64,000 nucleotides of DNA from Cucumis sativus (Eukaryota > Streptophyta > Magnoliopsida > Cucurbitales > Cucurbitaceae), in the NCBI RefSeq assembly GCF_000004075.3, contig NC_026661.2, positions 5,540,058 to 5,604,057 of the forward strand. Direction: 5' to 3'. The position numbers and the translations under genes were made by a program. Shown here piece after piece: positions 11,700 through 24,100 of this stretch. The notes beneath the pieces are model-generated. The model did no database searches, had not been told where the DNA came from, and was given only the letters and a program-made list of their open reading frames with translations. Positions within the stretch are counted from its first letter, which is position 1, and each line of letters starts with the position of its first letter.

Positions 11700-13323
11700 T
11701 TACAGATCATCACGGACAAAAGTGGAAGATGAAGTAGAAGAAGAAAAAGCAGCATAGTCTTGAGCAATGGTGCCGAGAAGTTGAGCAAGTTCAAGAGGCT
11801 TTGAAGTCATGACCATGTGATCTGATCCATGAACCTCCTCCACACGATCAGGCTTATTTAAAAGGAGCATAGCCCAAACCATAAACTTTGATGTCATTTT
11901 GTCATTTTGTGATATAATGAAAGCCCTCTTCACAGACCCATAATTCTCTTTACTTAGTCTTAGCTCCTTCATTGACTCCAACAAACCAAACATTGCTTGA
12001 GGCCTCACCAATGTTCTTGCCAATGTCAAATCCTGTATTAATATAATTGATTACCAAACATACGTATATAATACATATATTTGTCATTACGTATATACTA
12101 TATTAAATAATGATATATGATATGTTCAAGAGATCATATGCATCCGTGTATAACTTGAATATGTTGATGACAAAATAACTTGCTACTCATTTGCCAAAAT
12201 GTTACCCTTTTGTGTTTTGTTTTCTTCTAGAAAATGGAAATTATGTCTCTAGTTTCAAATATAACATTTGTATTTGTTATAAACGATAGACTAAAATGGA
12301 CATCTATCACTTTAGCATTATTAATAAATGTATTTAATCTATTGAATAGTCTCTATTTGTAAATAATTTTAACGGTTTAGTTATATTTAAAATAATGCCT
12401 CCTACAAAATATCAAATCATTTAATTTATCACAGAAATTGAACTCTTTGATATATATACAATTCTTGTAAAATATATTTATGATAGATATTAATTCTCAC
12501 TCCATCGTATATGTCCTTCTTCGCTTCTAACCTAATTAATTGATTATAATTATGTTTGAGTAAATTAAAAGAGAGGATATATTTACAAACCTGAGGTGGA
12601 GATAGTGGGAAAAGCTTGGTTTCTAATTCTTCTTCTGAAAACATGAAAAGACGTGGTGGCTTCTTTGAAACCTCGGATTTGGTATCATCCCCTTTGTGAA
12701 AAGCCTTGTACATTCCAAGTGTTGTCTTCTAATTAATTTTGTTTATGCATATCAAAAGAAAAAAGAAAAAACTTTAATTAGTATACTTATATTACATAAA
12801 TAGTTTAATAATTTGAAGGAATTAATTTGGGATGTAGAATTTAAACCTGTTCCTCGATGGATTGAAACCCGATGATTGGGCCAGGCATGGCTGCAGTCAC
12901 AAAAATTGCAACAGAGATTTTCTCAGGGAATCTCTCCATGGCCATCGAGATTCCGAGGCCCCCTAGGCTGTGTCCGACGAGAACGATCTTGTCGTCGGCT
13001 TGTAGGGCTTCCGTGAAGTTCAGCAATGGCTGGAAGTAGTCAGTAAGTGATGTCAATGACTCTGGCTGGGTTGGGTCGATCCCGGCAGCAGCCATGTCGA
13101 CTGCGGTGACTTTGTGACCAGCCGTTTGTAGGAAGGTTGTGACCTGGTACCAAGACCAGGCGCCGAGGCAGGCACCATGGACGAGCACAAAGTGTGATTT
13201 GTTTGACTGGGAGTCGTGGCCGTCATTGTCGTGGTGGCCGTGGTGGAAGAGAAAAGAGGTTTGTGTTTGGGTAGAGAAAGAGAGGAAAATTAGAAGGAAA
13301 AATGGTAGCAGAAGTTTTTGCAT
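11700..13323 (-). CDS. Methylesterase-like alpha/beta hydrolase with signal peptide, second copy
   Basis: Exons 12847-13323, 12591-12728 and 11700-12032 give 315 residues in one frame. The triad is Ser119 (GHSLGG), Asp249 (QNDK) and His277 (GSDH), with an oxyanion-hole HGACLGAW at 49-56. The first in-frame ATG gives a hydrophobic signal peptide (about 1-20), followed by a His/Asp-rich stretch (27-37) before the hydrolase fold. It has one intron more than the copy at 535-1471, and the middle exon encodes a charged, shortened lid region. The C-terminus has a Ser-rich tail of about 20 residues. It sits between dioxygenases C and D on the same strand. Family certain; substrate unknown; probably ER or apoplastic. 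Confidence 0.85.
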
Positions 13324-14214
13324 TTTAAACTTTTTTTGTTGTAGGAAAAATGCATGCAAGGAAGAGTAGTATATTCATATTGTGCCCATCATATCATACT
13401 ATATTTATAATATAAAAAGAGATATAATAGGACCCAAATATTTGTTTTTTATGTTTAAATACTATTTATAATGTTTGTTTTCCTCTATATTTTCAACTTT
13501 TGTCCAATTCTATATATCATCTTTCAAAAATATATCATTTTGGTTGCTTTTGTTTTTGTTTACACTTGTCTTAGGGGCCAAAGAGAGTTTTTTTATTATT
13601 ATTATGGTTTTTGAAAGGTTAAAAATTTTCAGAAATCAATTTTATAAAATCAATTGTATTTCAATCTCTTTTTTCAGCTAGAGTAAGTACTACTCTAACT
13701 ATCACTTCCAAACCCATCTTAACTAGTTTATAAAACTTTTGTTAAAAAAATTTAAGCTTAAAAACAAAGTAGGTTCCAAAAATTAAAGTAAAAAAAAAGG
13801 TTTAGGGTTATTTAAACTCTATTTTGTAAATCTTTCAAATTAAACCCTATGTTGAGGGGTGGAATACTTCAAAATATTTTTAAAAGGACTTTTTTGTCTC
13901 ATCTGTCAACCTCTACATCGTTTTCCATTTTGTAATGATAATAAGAAGAAGAGGTATTAGGGTTTTATACAGTTAAATAATTTGTGTGTTATATTTATAA
14001 AAATTAAATTTATAAAAAACGTGTTTTTTGTTTCTTTCTATAGATGAGGATGAGATTTGGTAAGATAAGCGGTGAACATTGATTGTGAGATATTTTTGTT
14101 GGAGGAGAGAAAGATTAGACGTTACAAACTTACAGCCACTGAATTATAAAGACAAAATGGTCCCTAAATGCATTAATAAATAAATAGCAATACAGGCATT
14201 AATGTGTGATGACA
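13324..14214. other. Intergenic DNA between second hydrolase and dioxygenase D
   Basis: AT-rich. It holds the promoter of the second hydrolase on the left and the 3' flank of dioxygenase D on the right. Nothing else recognised. Confidence 0.5.
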
Positions 14215-15962
14215 TTATTGATGCAGCCTGGCCCTGAAATGATGAATTTGGATGTTTTCCACTTCTTGGTTCTCGTTACCGTGGCTCCTCGAAGCAATAA
14301 ACTTTCCGAAGTTGTATTCTCTGTATTTTGGTGGGTTTTGCTCATCCACAACCTCCTCCAATGGCTTCACCATCATATGGTGAGCTGGAAAGAAGAAAAA
14401 TGGAAACGAATACCTTTCTTTCTCACTATTCACCACCACTCTGTGCTCCACACTTTCATATTTGTCATTGCTCCAAACCTTCACATGCAAAAACCATGAA
14501 CTTAAGATATGATGCTTCATCTTCACTCAAAAAAGAAAAATAATAAATTCCATAACTAGAGATAATGCTTCATCTCCTCAACCACAAAAATCTATCTACC
14601 ACACGATTGTATAAGCTTATCTATATATGAAGCCACTTTTTAAGCACTTGGATTCACACAGTCCTTTATGGTTCCAAAAGGTTGGAAGTATTTTTTACAT
14701 GTGAAAAATTATTTTTAATGCAGTAAGATAAGATAGATAGCATCAGCTAGCATGTAAGACTTATCAGTTGTTCTTCTTAAACCAAACAACCATACGATTT
14801 TCAGAAGTCATTTCCACTTCTTCAAGTCTCATCCTTTTCAGATAACCGTGATCAGAGAAGATTCCATACGTATCAATATTATATAATAAGAAAAATTCAA
14901 CACATACTTGAACAACATCGCCAATGTTAACGATATAGGCATTTGGGATTGGTTTGACAGGAATCCACTGTCCATCTGATTTTCTCCTCACTTGCAGCCC
15001 TCCAACAGCATCTTGAGCAAGGATTGTCAAGGCACCAGAATCTTTGTGACGGCCTACGCCGAGCACAAGATCCGGAGACGGACATGGAGGGTACCGATTC
15101 AACCTCATCAAGCTCATTTGCTCGTCATTGAAATAGCCCTTCAATCCATCAGCACCAGATAAGCCTAGACTCAAAAGAATCAACCTCAGTAGCTTATGTG
15201 CTAGCAATTCCAACTCTCTGGCATACTCCTCGCACATTTCCCTATTCAAGAAAACCAACAACAACAAGTTCTTCCAGCAGGCATGCAGTAGATGAAGAAA
15301 TACAAGATCAGAGTTTCAGAGAGGAATTTTTATACAAAAAGTTGGTGTGCAAATTCTCTTATTCTCTTCAAGTAATCCAAATATAGAAAATAAAACATGC
15401 ATGAACTAAATTTCTAGAATATGGGATCTGTTCTCGGCATGTATTTAACTAAAGACAAGGAACAATTTGAACAGAAATGCAAATTAAATTACCTAAATCC
15501 AGGGGGATATTCCGGCCAATGATTAAACAATACCTTCAATTTCGTATCATTTGGATCATGCGAAGCTGGAAAGAACGTCCCATCCTTAACCAAGAAATCA
15601 AAGACCTCCTTCCAATCTCTAACGTTTTTCGTATTCTCACCGTCATAAAATCCCACAGCATTACCTGCATCTCTCTTCACCTTCCTTTTCTCCTCCATCG
15701 TCTGGTCAAAAAATAACTTGGCAGCTTTCTCGAATCGCGCGAGCGTCTCGAGTGAAACTCCATGGTTGATTACCTGGAAGAAACCCCAGTTCTGGCAGGC
15801 AGAGGCTATTTCAGAGACAAGGTGTTGGGTGGTGCGAGAGGGGGAGATGGAGAGATCTATGGTTGGGACTTGGTCGGTGGCCGGTTGGAAGGGATAGAGT
15901 TTGGGGCGGTGCTGGATGGGTTGGATGAAGGAAGAATCCACGACCAAGGTGTCTTGGTCCAT
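14215..15962 (-). CDS. 2-oxoglutarate/Fe(II)-dependent dioxygenase, diverged copy D
   Basis: Exons 15493-15962, 14908-15241 and 14215-14478 give 355 residues. Same intron positions as A-C, but clearly diverged (FIQPIQHRPKLYPF, SLETLARFEKAAKLFF, GLSGADGLKGYF). The triad is His222-x-Asp224 and His280, with Arg290-x-Ser292. NIGD is canonical here, suggesting D retains the ancestral form and A-C are later duplicates. The chosen ATG is at 15962; an upstream in-frame codon would add 13 residues lacking family similarity. It is the last gene before the retrotransposon region. Confidence 0.9.
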
Positions 15963-17048
15963 GGTTGAAGCGTGTAGGATGAAACTGTAAGTGGAAAGCA
16001 ATGATCGTTGATGAGATTATTATGGCCATTGTTGTTGTTAAGGAGTTAGGAGGAGTGAAGGTGGACGGAATTGCAGTAATGTTCATGGTTTATGGAGAAG
16101 ATAAAGATTTTGATTTGTGGTTAAACCAATTTAGTGAAACTGTAATTAGCGCAGCGGCAAATTTGAGATTTAAGCGTTGTTGAACAAAGATTAGTAATGC
16201 ATTAATTTATAACCCAAAAAATGGAATACACTACCATCTACGTACTTTCTCTCTTTAAAATATTGTTCTATTTTTGGTACTTATACTTCACCTTCCTTCA
16301 ATTTTAGTCTATATATATATTCTATTACTCCTTTAATTGTATTCTATACATTTTAAATAAATTTAAGACTTACTTAAATTAAAATTTTAAAAATTAAAAA
16401 CAAGAAATATAATCCTTTTATGTTTTCAGATGCTTTTGGTACCAAATTTCGATGTAGTTATTCACTCAATAATTTGACAATAAACTATTCAACTATGTTT
16501 ATTTTTTTAAATTAATATTGTATAATCTATTATTTTGTAACATTATACAATTAATTATAGGATAAATTGAAAATTTGTTCTTCGTAGTTTAAAAGAAGTT
16601 TGTTAATTAATTACGCATAGTTTAAATTTTGTTCTCCGCCTTCGCTCCCCTTGCATAGTTGTCCATCTTCTTCGGTCTTTGGTTAAGAATTATTCATGCA
16701 TGCAAAGATGGTAAAAAATTAAGATGGACACTAAATTTATTAAATGAATATCATTATAAAATCAGCCTTGTTTTCATACCCTAAATTTTAATAAAATTTA
16801 TTTAAGAAAAATATATATTTCAAGTATAATATATATGTATGAAAAAAAAAAAACTTTTCTTAACTTCCAAAATATTGAAGTTCAGACCAACTTGCATCCC
16901 AAAGAACCATCAAATGAATAAATACTAAATATTGTATTCACAATATTCATCAATAAACAAAGTTCAATTTCACGAAATACATTTTTTTTGAAATCTCTTG
17001 TGAACCGTTTGAATATATATATATATAATATAGAATTAGCCTACATCG
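15963..17048. other. Intergenic DNA, edge of repeat region
   Basis: Promoter side of dioxygenase D followed by featureless AT-rich DNA up to the Copia LTR. The bases directly before the LTR (CATCG) do not match those after the element's 3' LTR. Confidence 0.5.
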
Positions 17049-18225
17049 TGTTGGAATTTTTTGTCCTAAAACTCGTAGTTTGTAAATCATATTCTATTCA
17101 ATAAAGTTGTTATTGAGAAATTAAAATATTATAATCTTAAATCCAATAAATCAAAGTTCCAAGGCTATTTTTTGAATAAACTTGAACTTTATGTGGAAAC
17201 ATAAAACGTGGATCAAGTTCGAGTATATAGCCTAAATAGTCTATAGTATATGAAATAAAGGTTGGGCGCCTTATTTTGAGAGGCTATGGATGCGGCCCAC
17301 TTTGTAGTACAAACGATGTGATCCTAATCGTTCATGTAGAGACATGAAAGTGGGGGCATCCTATGTAAAATGTTTACATAAGACTGAACCATGAATTAGT
17401 CATTTTTACGTTATAACACCGTTTACTGTTTAAAACTGACTATCTCAATTATTGATGACCTAGGTAACTTAGTCTTAATCCTGAGTTAACTATGAACTCC
17501 TGTTCATACGAGATTATCCTTAGATCTGCATAGGTGAGGGCAGCTCATCAGCGTTGGCCCAATAAGCCTCCCATTTCAGGGGTAAGATCGGGTGGATAGC
17601 TGGGAACATAGGGTACAAGATGGAATTCACTCCTACCCGCTTTAGGGTTAGTAGATAGGTTGCTCTCTTAAGCACTGAATCCAAGTCTTGAACAAGGGGC
17701 CCCACCCTCTCATTGGCCCGAGAGGGATTAAGTTTATAGGTTGAACCTTAAACCAATTGTTCAATAGTGGATTAGTGGGACTTAAGGAGCAAGATGTAAT
17801 CTTGGGGGTAAAACGGTATTTTGACCCAGCCAAGGTTACGAGCAACCTGTGAAGGATTAACTTACTGATTATGGTTTTATCAAATGGACACAAATATATC
17901 TATAGTGAGGGGAGTGCAACTACGGGACTTTAGTGGAATGACCCGTTAGTTAACAAATGTTGATTAACTCGGTTTAAAAGAGTTTAGCTAGTTAATCTTG
18001 AATCGTTGGAGCCCATGATCTATAGGTCCATTAGGTTCCTCTGCTAGCTCATATGGATTAAACTTAGAACAGTGTGATGAAATAAGTCGAATTGTTCGAA
18101 TAGGGAGAAGAAAGGAAAACCGACATATACAGTGATATAATCGTCGGTCTTCTAATTAGAAATAGAGCTTTATGTTTTACATACTATAAGTATGAATGCG
18201 GATTCATACTAAGAAGCTCGGAATT

Positions 18226-18432
18226 GGTCAAAAATAGTAAAAAGTCAAAATGTTGACTTTTGACTTTGAAAAGTCAAACTTTGACCGGCCTTATATTCAA
18301 ATGTGATTTGAATTTTGGAAAAATGAATGCGGATTCATGCTCGGGAGGTTGGAATTAGTCAAGACGGACAAAATGGTAAAAAGTCAAAATATTGACTTTT
18401 GACTTAGAAAAGTCAAAGTTTGACTTTTGACT
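18226..18432 (+). promoter_or_regulatory. W-box cluster in Copia LTR
   Basis: I count 13 TTGAC/GTCAA cores in about 205 bp, many arranged as head-to-head pairs. TTGAC is the core of the WRKY-binding W box. The block recurs in the 3' LTR (about 27305-27515) and in the LTRs at about 36110-36320 and 38785-38990 (minus strand). It lies upstream of the TATA-like box, as expected for an LTR enhancer. Confidence 0.6.
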
Positions 18433-18468
18433 AGAAAAATCTAATGACCATTTTACCCTTGGACTAAG

Positions 18469-18520
18469 TTAGTGGGAAAATCCAACATTTTGTTGGATAA
18501 TCCCACTAACTCTTAGTGGG
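18469..18520 (+). repeat. Overlapping competing inverted repeats in Copia LTR
   Basis: TTAGTGGGA at 18469-18477 pairs with TCCCACTAA at 18501-18509, and a nested TCCAACA/TGTTGGA pair lies inside. The same CCCACTAA arm also pairs with TTAGTGGG at 18513-18520. The two stems share an arm and so are mutually exclusive. A further perfect hairpin, TTCCACTAA/TTAGTGGAA, lies about 40 bp downstream. Confidence 0.7.
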
Positions 18521-18636
18521 ATATGTGGCTATATGAGATATAGACACCTAGCCCACTAAGTTCCACTAATTGTTAGTGGAATATTAGGTGTTGAGATTTG
18601 GCAATTGAATTGCATGCATTTTGCATGTAATTAGGC

Positions 18637-18645
18637 TATAAATAG
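18637..18645 (+). promoter_or_regulatory. TATA-like box of Copia LTR
   Basis: TATAAATAG lies about 330 bp before the LTR end, preceded by RY-like TGCATGCA at about 18612. It is conserved in the other LTR copies, so it is the likely U3 promoter. Confidence 0.6.
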
Positions 18646-18976
18646 AGATGTTTTCAAATGTTGAAGGACTTTTGCCTCTTTTATCATTTTCATAATCTCA
18701 ACAAAAGAAAAAAAAAGCTTCCAATCTCATTTTATCTCCATTACTTTCTACACCAAAATTGGGTCCCACAACCCGGTTCTTTGTCTAGAGGATAGCAGTT
18801 GAGTACTAGTGTGGTCTCGGGTAGAATTGGTAAGAAGACATCAAACCTTTTGAAAGCTTCAAAGGTAATACTTCTTAAAACCCTAATTTGATTAGTTTAT
18901 GGTTACATGTTAATTGTGGCAATTAGGGTAGAAATTCGATTCTTTTTTCCGCTGTGCATGACTTAGTTCTATCATG

Positions 18977-18988
18977 TGGTATCAGAGC
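18977..18988 (+). other. Primer binding site of Copia element
   Basis: TGGTATCAGAGC, complementary to the 3' end of plant initiator tRNA-Met, two bases after the LTR end. Confidence 0.9.
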
Positions 18989-21118
18989 ATGCTTCATTTT
19001 TACCCAATTGCATGTGGTGGGTTCATATTTATTAGATAAATTTTGGTTTGAACTAAAATGGATATATTATGATTTTGGCTCTAGATTAAGTGTTTTTGTT
19101 CTAATTATTGTAATTAGCCTTGTTAATGGCTTATTTTTATTGTTGCAAAGTGTTTGTAATTTTTTAAAAAAATAAAAAAAGTCATTAGAGTTGAAGCTAG
19201 GCTGTAATTGGTTCAACCGGGTGAGAGAATTGAAAAAAAATGAAGAAAAGAAGGTCACAGACCCGAAAACCCGGTTTTGACCCGCTTCGCGACCCGCACG
19301 CGCCCGCATGCCGCGCGCCCCTCCCTGCGTCCTGCACGCGCCCGCGGCCCCTCGATGCGCCCGGCGCCTGCATGCGCCCGGGCGCCTTGCATGCGCCGGC
19401 GCGCTCGCATGTGTCCCGCGCGCGCCCGCATGGCGCCCCGCGCGCCCGCGCGTGCCGCGCCTTCGCACGACCCCGTGTGCGCCTGGGCCGGTTCAAGCCA
19501 ATAAATTTGGTTTTTGGGCCGGTTCAAGCGGTTTCGGTTGGTTTTTTAGCCGGTTCGAAATTTTTGGGAGTGGTTCTGTACTACACCAAATTAATTATGT
19601 AATAATTTAGCACTTAGCTTAATTTAGGAGCCAAAAATCAGTCCATTTTAGGGTGTTTTTTTTATTTATGCATGTGATGTATGATTAAATTACTTTAAAT
19701 TTGTATGTGCATTTTGAATGTCATATAGATTTAAAATCCCACCATAGGTTAACATGTTCATGCATTAAAATGTATGATATAAAGGTTATATTGTATTGTA
19801 TGCATGTTAATTGATTAATATGGAAATTAATTAATATGATTAATTATTATTTAATTAATTAAGTTATTCTTGATTAAATATGATTTAATCAAATTAATTA
19901 ATTATTGTTTTGATTTAATTTAATTAAATATGATTTAATTAAAGTTAAATAAATTAAAATCCATATTAATTGATTGTTTTTTATTATATATTGATAAAAT
20001 GATTGATTAAGTTTAAAAGTTTTTATAAGTGTTATAAAATAAATTAGACTTTTAAAATCAATAACAAAGATTAAATGCATGCTCACTTAGGTTAAACATA
20101 TCTTCCATTTTCATAGAAATAGGTCGATATCTTGTAAAACTGGTTACAAAAGGCTCACCTGGTTCAATCTTGTCAACAAGTCAGATAAGATGACTAAGGT
20201 TGGAGTTCTTAAGTTGACGGTTTACGGAACACCTCCTACCTGGAGATCGTAATCAGTTCTTGAGCCTAGTTAACCTAGTTTTATGAGCATTCGTGAGAGG
20301 TGTGAGGTAATAAAAATGGTTTTCACCTAGACATCATAGGTTAAAATCCTGTATAATGGTATACTTGGATGTTTTATCTAGACTTAAGATTTGTTTAAGT
20401 TAGCCTAAATATAAATCTTGAAGTTTGGATTACCCTATTTTTTTCTTTTAGAACACTTCAACTAGAGAAAAAATAATGTATTTTAGCTCTAGTGTCCCTA
20501 AGAGTTCACACCGTGAGGTCCATGCAGGGCTTTGTGCCGTGCATAGGAGCGGCCTCCCTTCGGAGAGTGTTTGCATGGATCAAAATCAAGGTGAATAGGG
20601 GAAGTAGTTCATAGTAAGTGGGTGAGGGATTTGTGGCAGCACATCCCACGGTCTCTTCCATTAGGTCGCACCGTGAGATTTCTATAATATGCCTGCTTGT
20701 CTGCCCTGGAGCGACGTTCCCTTCGGAGGGTTGTATTATAGGATTCGGAACACCGCGAACTCCAAAACTGGATAGGATTTCTTAGATTAGTTTTCATAAA
20801 TGATTCTAATCTATAAAATCTGAAAATGGTGGGTAACACTTACAAGAATTACTAAGTTGTTAGTATATTCTTGACTAAAGTAGCGATAACTAAGTGCTAT
20901 AAAGAATAAGAGTTATTCTTGAGATAGCATCTAGTCAAGATTGTCTTGGTTCAAAGGAGGAATAATCAACTACCCTTCGGAGAAGGTTGTTCTAAACCTT
21001 TGAAATATTGTTGCAAAATACAAATAATGAAAGGGTACATTATTAGTAATTGCTAAATTAGATTGGATATTTTTATGATTATAGTTTTTTCCTTAAAAGA
21101 ATATGTTTGTTTTTCAGC
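18989..21118 (+). other. Copia untranslated leader with GC-rich island
   Basis: A long leader (2.1 kb) before gag. At about 19270-19505 it is extremely GC- and CpG-rich, unlike everything around it. At about 19800-20080 it turns to very AT-rich TTAATTAA-like sequence. Three CCCTTCGG(A/G)G motifs occur at about 20554, 20717 and 20974. Open frames in the GC-rich part are side effects of stop-poor composition. Confidence 0.6.
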
Positions 21119-24100
21119 ATGAATAGCTCAATAGTTCAACTTTTAGCTTCCGAAAAACTTAATGGCGATAATTATGCGGCTTGGAAATCAAATCTTAACA
21201 CAATACTAGTGGTTGGTGATTTAAGATTTGTCTTAACTGAGGATGTCCTCAAAACCCTGCCTCTAATGATAACCGAACTAGTCGGGATGCATATGATCGA
21301 TGGATAAAAGCTAATGAAAAAGCACGTGTCTACATTCTTGCCAGCATGTCTGATGTATTGGCAAAGAAACATGAATCTTAGCCACGGCTAAAGAGATTAT
21401 GAATTCATTAAGGGGAATGTTTGGGCAACCAGAATGGTCCTTAAGACACGAGGCAGTCAAATACATTTACACTAAGCGTATGAAGGAAGGGACCTCTGTT
21501 AGAGAACATGTTCTGGACATGATGATGCACTTCAACATCGCTGAAGTGAATGGTGGTCCATCGAAGAGGTTAATCAAGTTAGTTTTATCTTAGAGTCTCT
21601 TCCGAAGAGCTTCATTCCATTCCAAACGAATGCGTCTTTGAACAAGATAGAATTTAACTTGACAACCCTTCTGAATGAACTCCAGCGATTCCAAAACCTT
21701 ACTATGGGTAAAGGAAAACAAGTGGAAGCAAATGTTGCTACCACAAAAAGAAAATTTATAAGAGGATCGTCCTCTAAAACCAAAGCTGGACCCTCAAAAC
21801 CTAATGCTCAAATAAAAAAGAAGGGAAAGGGAAAGACTCCCAAACAGAACAAGGGTAAGAAAGGTGCAGAAAAAGGTAAGTGTTACCATTGTGGCCAAAA
21901 CGGGCACTGGTTAAGAAACTGCCCAAAAATACCTTGCAGAAAAAAAGGCAGAGAAGGAAACACAAGGTAAATATGATTTACTAGTTGTAGAAACATGTTT
22001 AGTGGAATATGAAAATTGTACCTGGATACTAGATTCAGGAGCCACTAACCATATTTGCTTCTCATTTCAGAAAATAGTTCTTGAAAAAGCTTTCAGAAGG
22101 CGAGATCACTCTCAGGTTGGAACAGGAGAGATGGTCTCAGCTTCAGTGGGAGATTTAAAGTTGTTTTTTAGAGATAGATATGTCATACTTAAGAATGTCT
22201 TATATGTACCTCAAATGAAAAGAAATTTAATATCTATCTTTGTATTTTGGAACAAATGTATAGAATATCTTTTGAAATTAATGAAAGCGTTCGTTTTCTA
22301 TAAAGGTATTCTAGTTTGTTCTGCTATACTTGAAGACAACTTATATAAGTTAAGACCAACTAGAGACAAATTTTGTCTTAAATACTGAAATATTCAGAAC
22401 AGCTGAAACTCAGAATAAAAAGACAAAAAGTTTCTTCTAATGCCTATTTATGGCACTTAAGACTTGGTCACATAAATCTCAATAGGATTGGGAGATTGGT
22501 TAAAAGTGGGCTTCTAAGTCCGTTAGAAGATAACTCTTTACCTCCTTGTGAATCTTGTCTTGAAGGAAAAATGACCAAGAAGATCTTTTACTGGAAAAGG
22601 TCTAAGAGCCAAAGGACCCTTAGAGCTCGTACATTCGACCTTTGTGACCAATGAATGTCAAAGCTCGAGGTGGATATGAATATTTCATTAGCTTCTTGAT
22701 GATTATTCAAGGTATGGTCATATTTACCTAATACATCATAAGTCTAATAGTCTTGAAAAGTTCAAAGAATATAAGGCTGAAGTAGAAAACGAATTAGGTA
22801 AAACAATAAAAAATACTTCGATCAGATCGAGGTGGAGAGTATATGATGGCTTACGATTCCGAGACTATTTAATAGAAAATGAATCCAGTCACAACTCTCT
22901 GCACCTAGTACACCTCAACAGAACGGATGTATCAGAAGAAGAAACCGGACCTTGTTAGACATGGTTTCGCTCTATGATGAGTTTTTCTCAGATGTCAGAT
23001 TCTTTTTTGGGGATATGCTTTAGAAACAGCTGCTTATATTTTGAATAATGTTTCCCTCTAAAAGTGTTTCAGAAACACCTTATGAGCTATGGAAAGGGCG
23101 TAAAGGCAAGTTTACGTTCATTTTTAAATTTGGGGTTGTCCAGCACACGTGTTGGTACAAAATCAAAGAATTGGAACATCGTTCAAAATTATGCTTTTTT
23201 ATAGTTATCCAAAAGAATCAAGAGGTGGTTTGTTTTATGATCCTCAAGAAAATAAAATATTTGTGTCAACAAATGCCACATTCTTAGGAAGACCACATCA
23301 GGGATCATCAACCTCGTAGTAAACTAGTATTTTAAAGAAATTTCCAAAAGTGCTATAGATAAAACCTAGTTCATCCACTAAGGTAGTTGATAAGACTAGG
23401 AAATCTGGTCAATCACATCCTTTCTCAAACAGTTGAAGAGAGCCTCGGACGTAGTGGAGGGTTGTTCATCAGCCTGATCGCTATTGGTTTAATTGAAACT
23501 CAAGTCGTCATACCTGACGATGGCATAGAGGATCCATTAACCTATAAACAGGCAATAAAGATGTAGATCGTTCGACCAATGGAATCAAAGCCATGGACCT
23601 CGAAATGGAGTCTATGTACTTTAATTCTTTTCTGGACTCTAGTAGATCAACCAAATGACGTAAAACCTATTGGTGGTAAATGGATCTACAAGAGAAAACG
23701 AGACATGCCGGTAAAGTACAGACTTTTAAGCTCGCTTGGTGCAAAGGGTTATACCCAGAAGAGGGAGTAGACTATGAGGAAACTTTCTCTCCCTTGCCAT
23801 GTTAAAGTCAATTGAATACTCTTATCCCATCGCCACTTTTATGATTATGAATTTGGCAGATGATGTAAGACAGCTTTTTTGAACGTGTAATCTTGAAGAG
23901 AGTATCTATATGTCTCAACCAGAGGGTTTATAGAACACAGATCAAGAACAAAAGGTTTGTAAGCTTAAAAAATTCCATTTATGGATTAAAACAAGCTTCT
24001 AGATCCTGGAATATAAGATTTGATATTGCGATCAAAATCTTATGGCTTTGAACAAAATGTTGACGAGCCTTGTGTTTACAAAAGGTCGTCAATTCCATTA

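Larger units (their letters stand above)
17049..18974 (+). repeat. 5' LTR of Copia element
   Basis: 1926 bp, starting TGTTGG and ending CTATCA. It contains a W-box-rich block (18226-18432), nested inverted repeats (18469-18520) and a TATA-like box at 18637-18645. Similar to the 3' LTR apart from small indels and the tandem segment described there. Confidence 0.9.

Noticed and set aside
17520-17705. Minus-strand open frame of about 60 residues repeated at 25391, 25994 and other LTR copies
   Set aside because: It lies within LTR sequence, repeats with it, is broken in some copies and has no domain.
19197-19610. Several overlapping Arg/Ala/Pro-rich open frames on both strands
   Set aside because: They arise from the stop-poor GC-rich island and have no conserved sequence.
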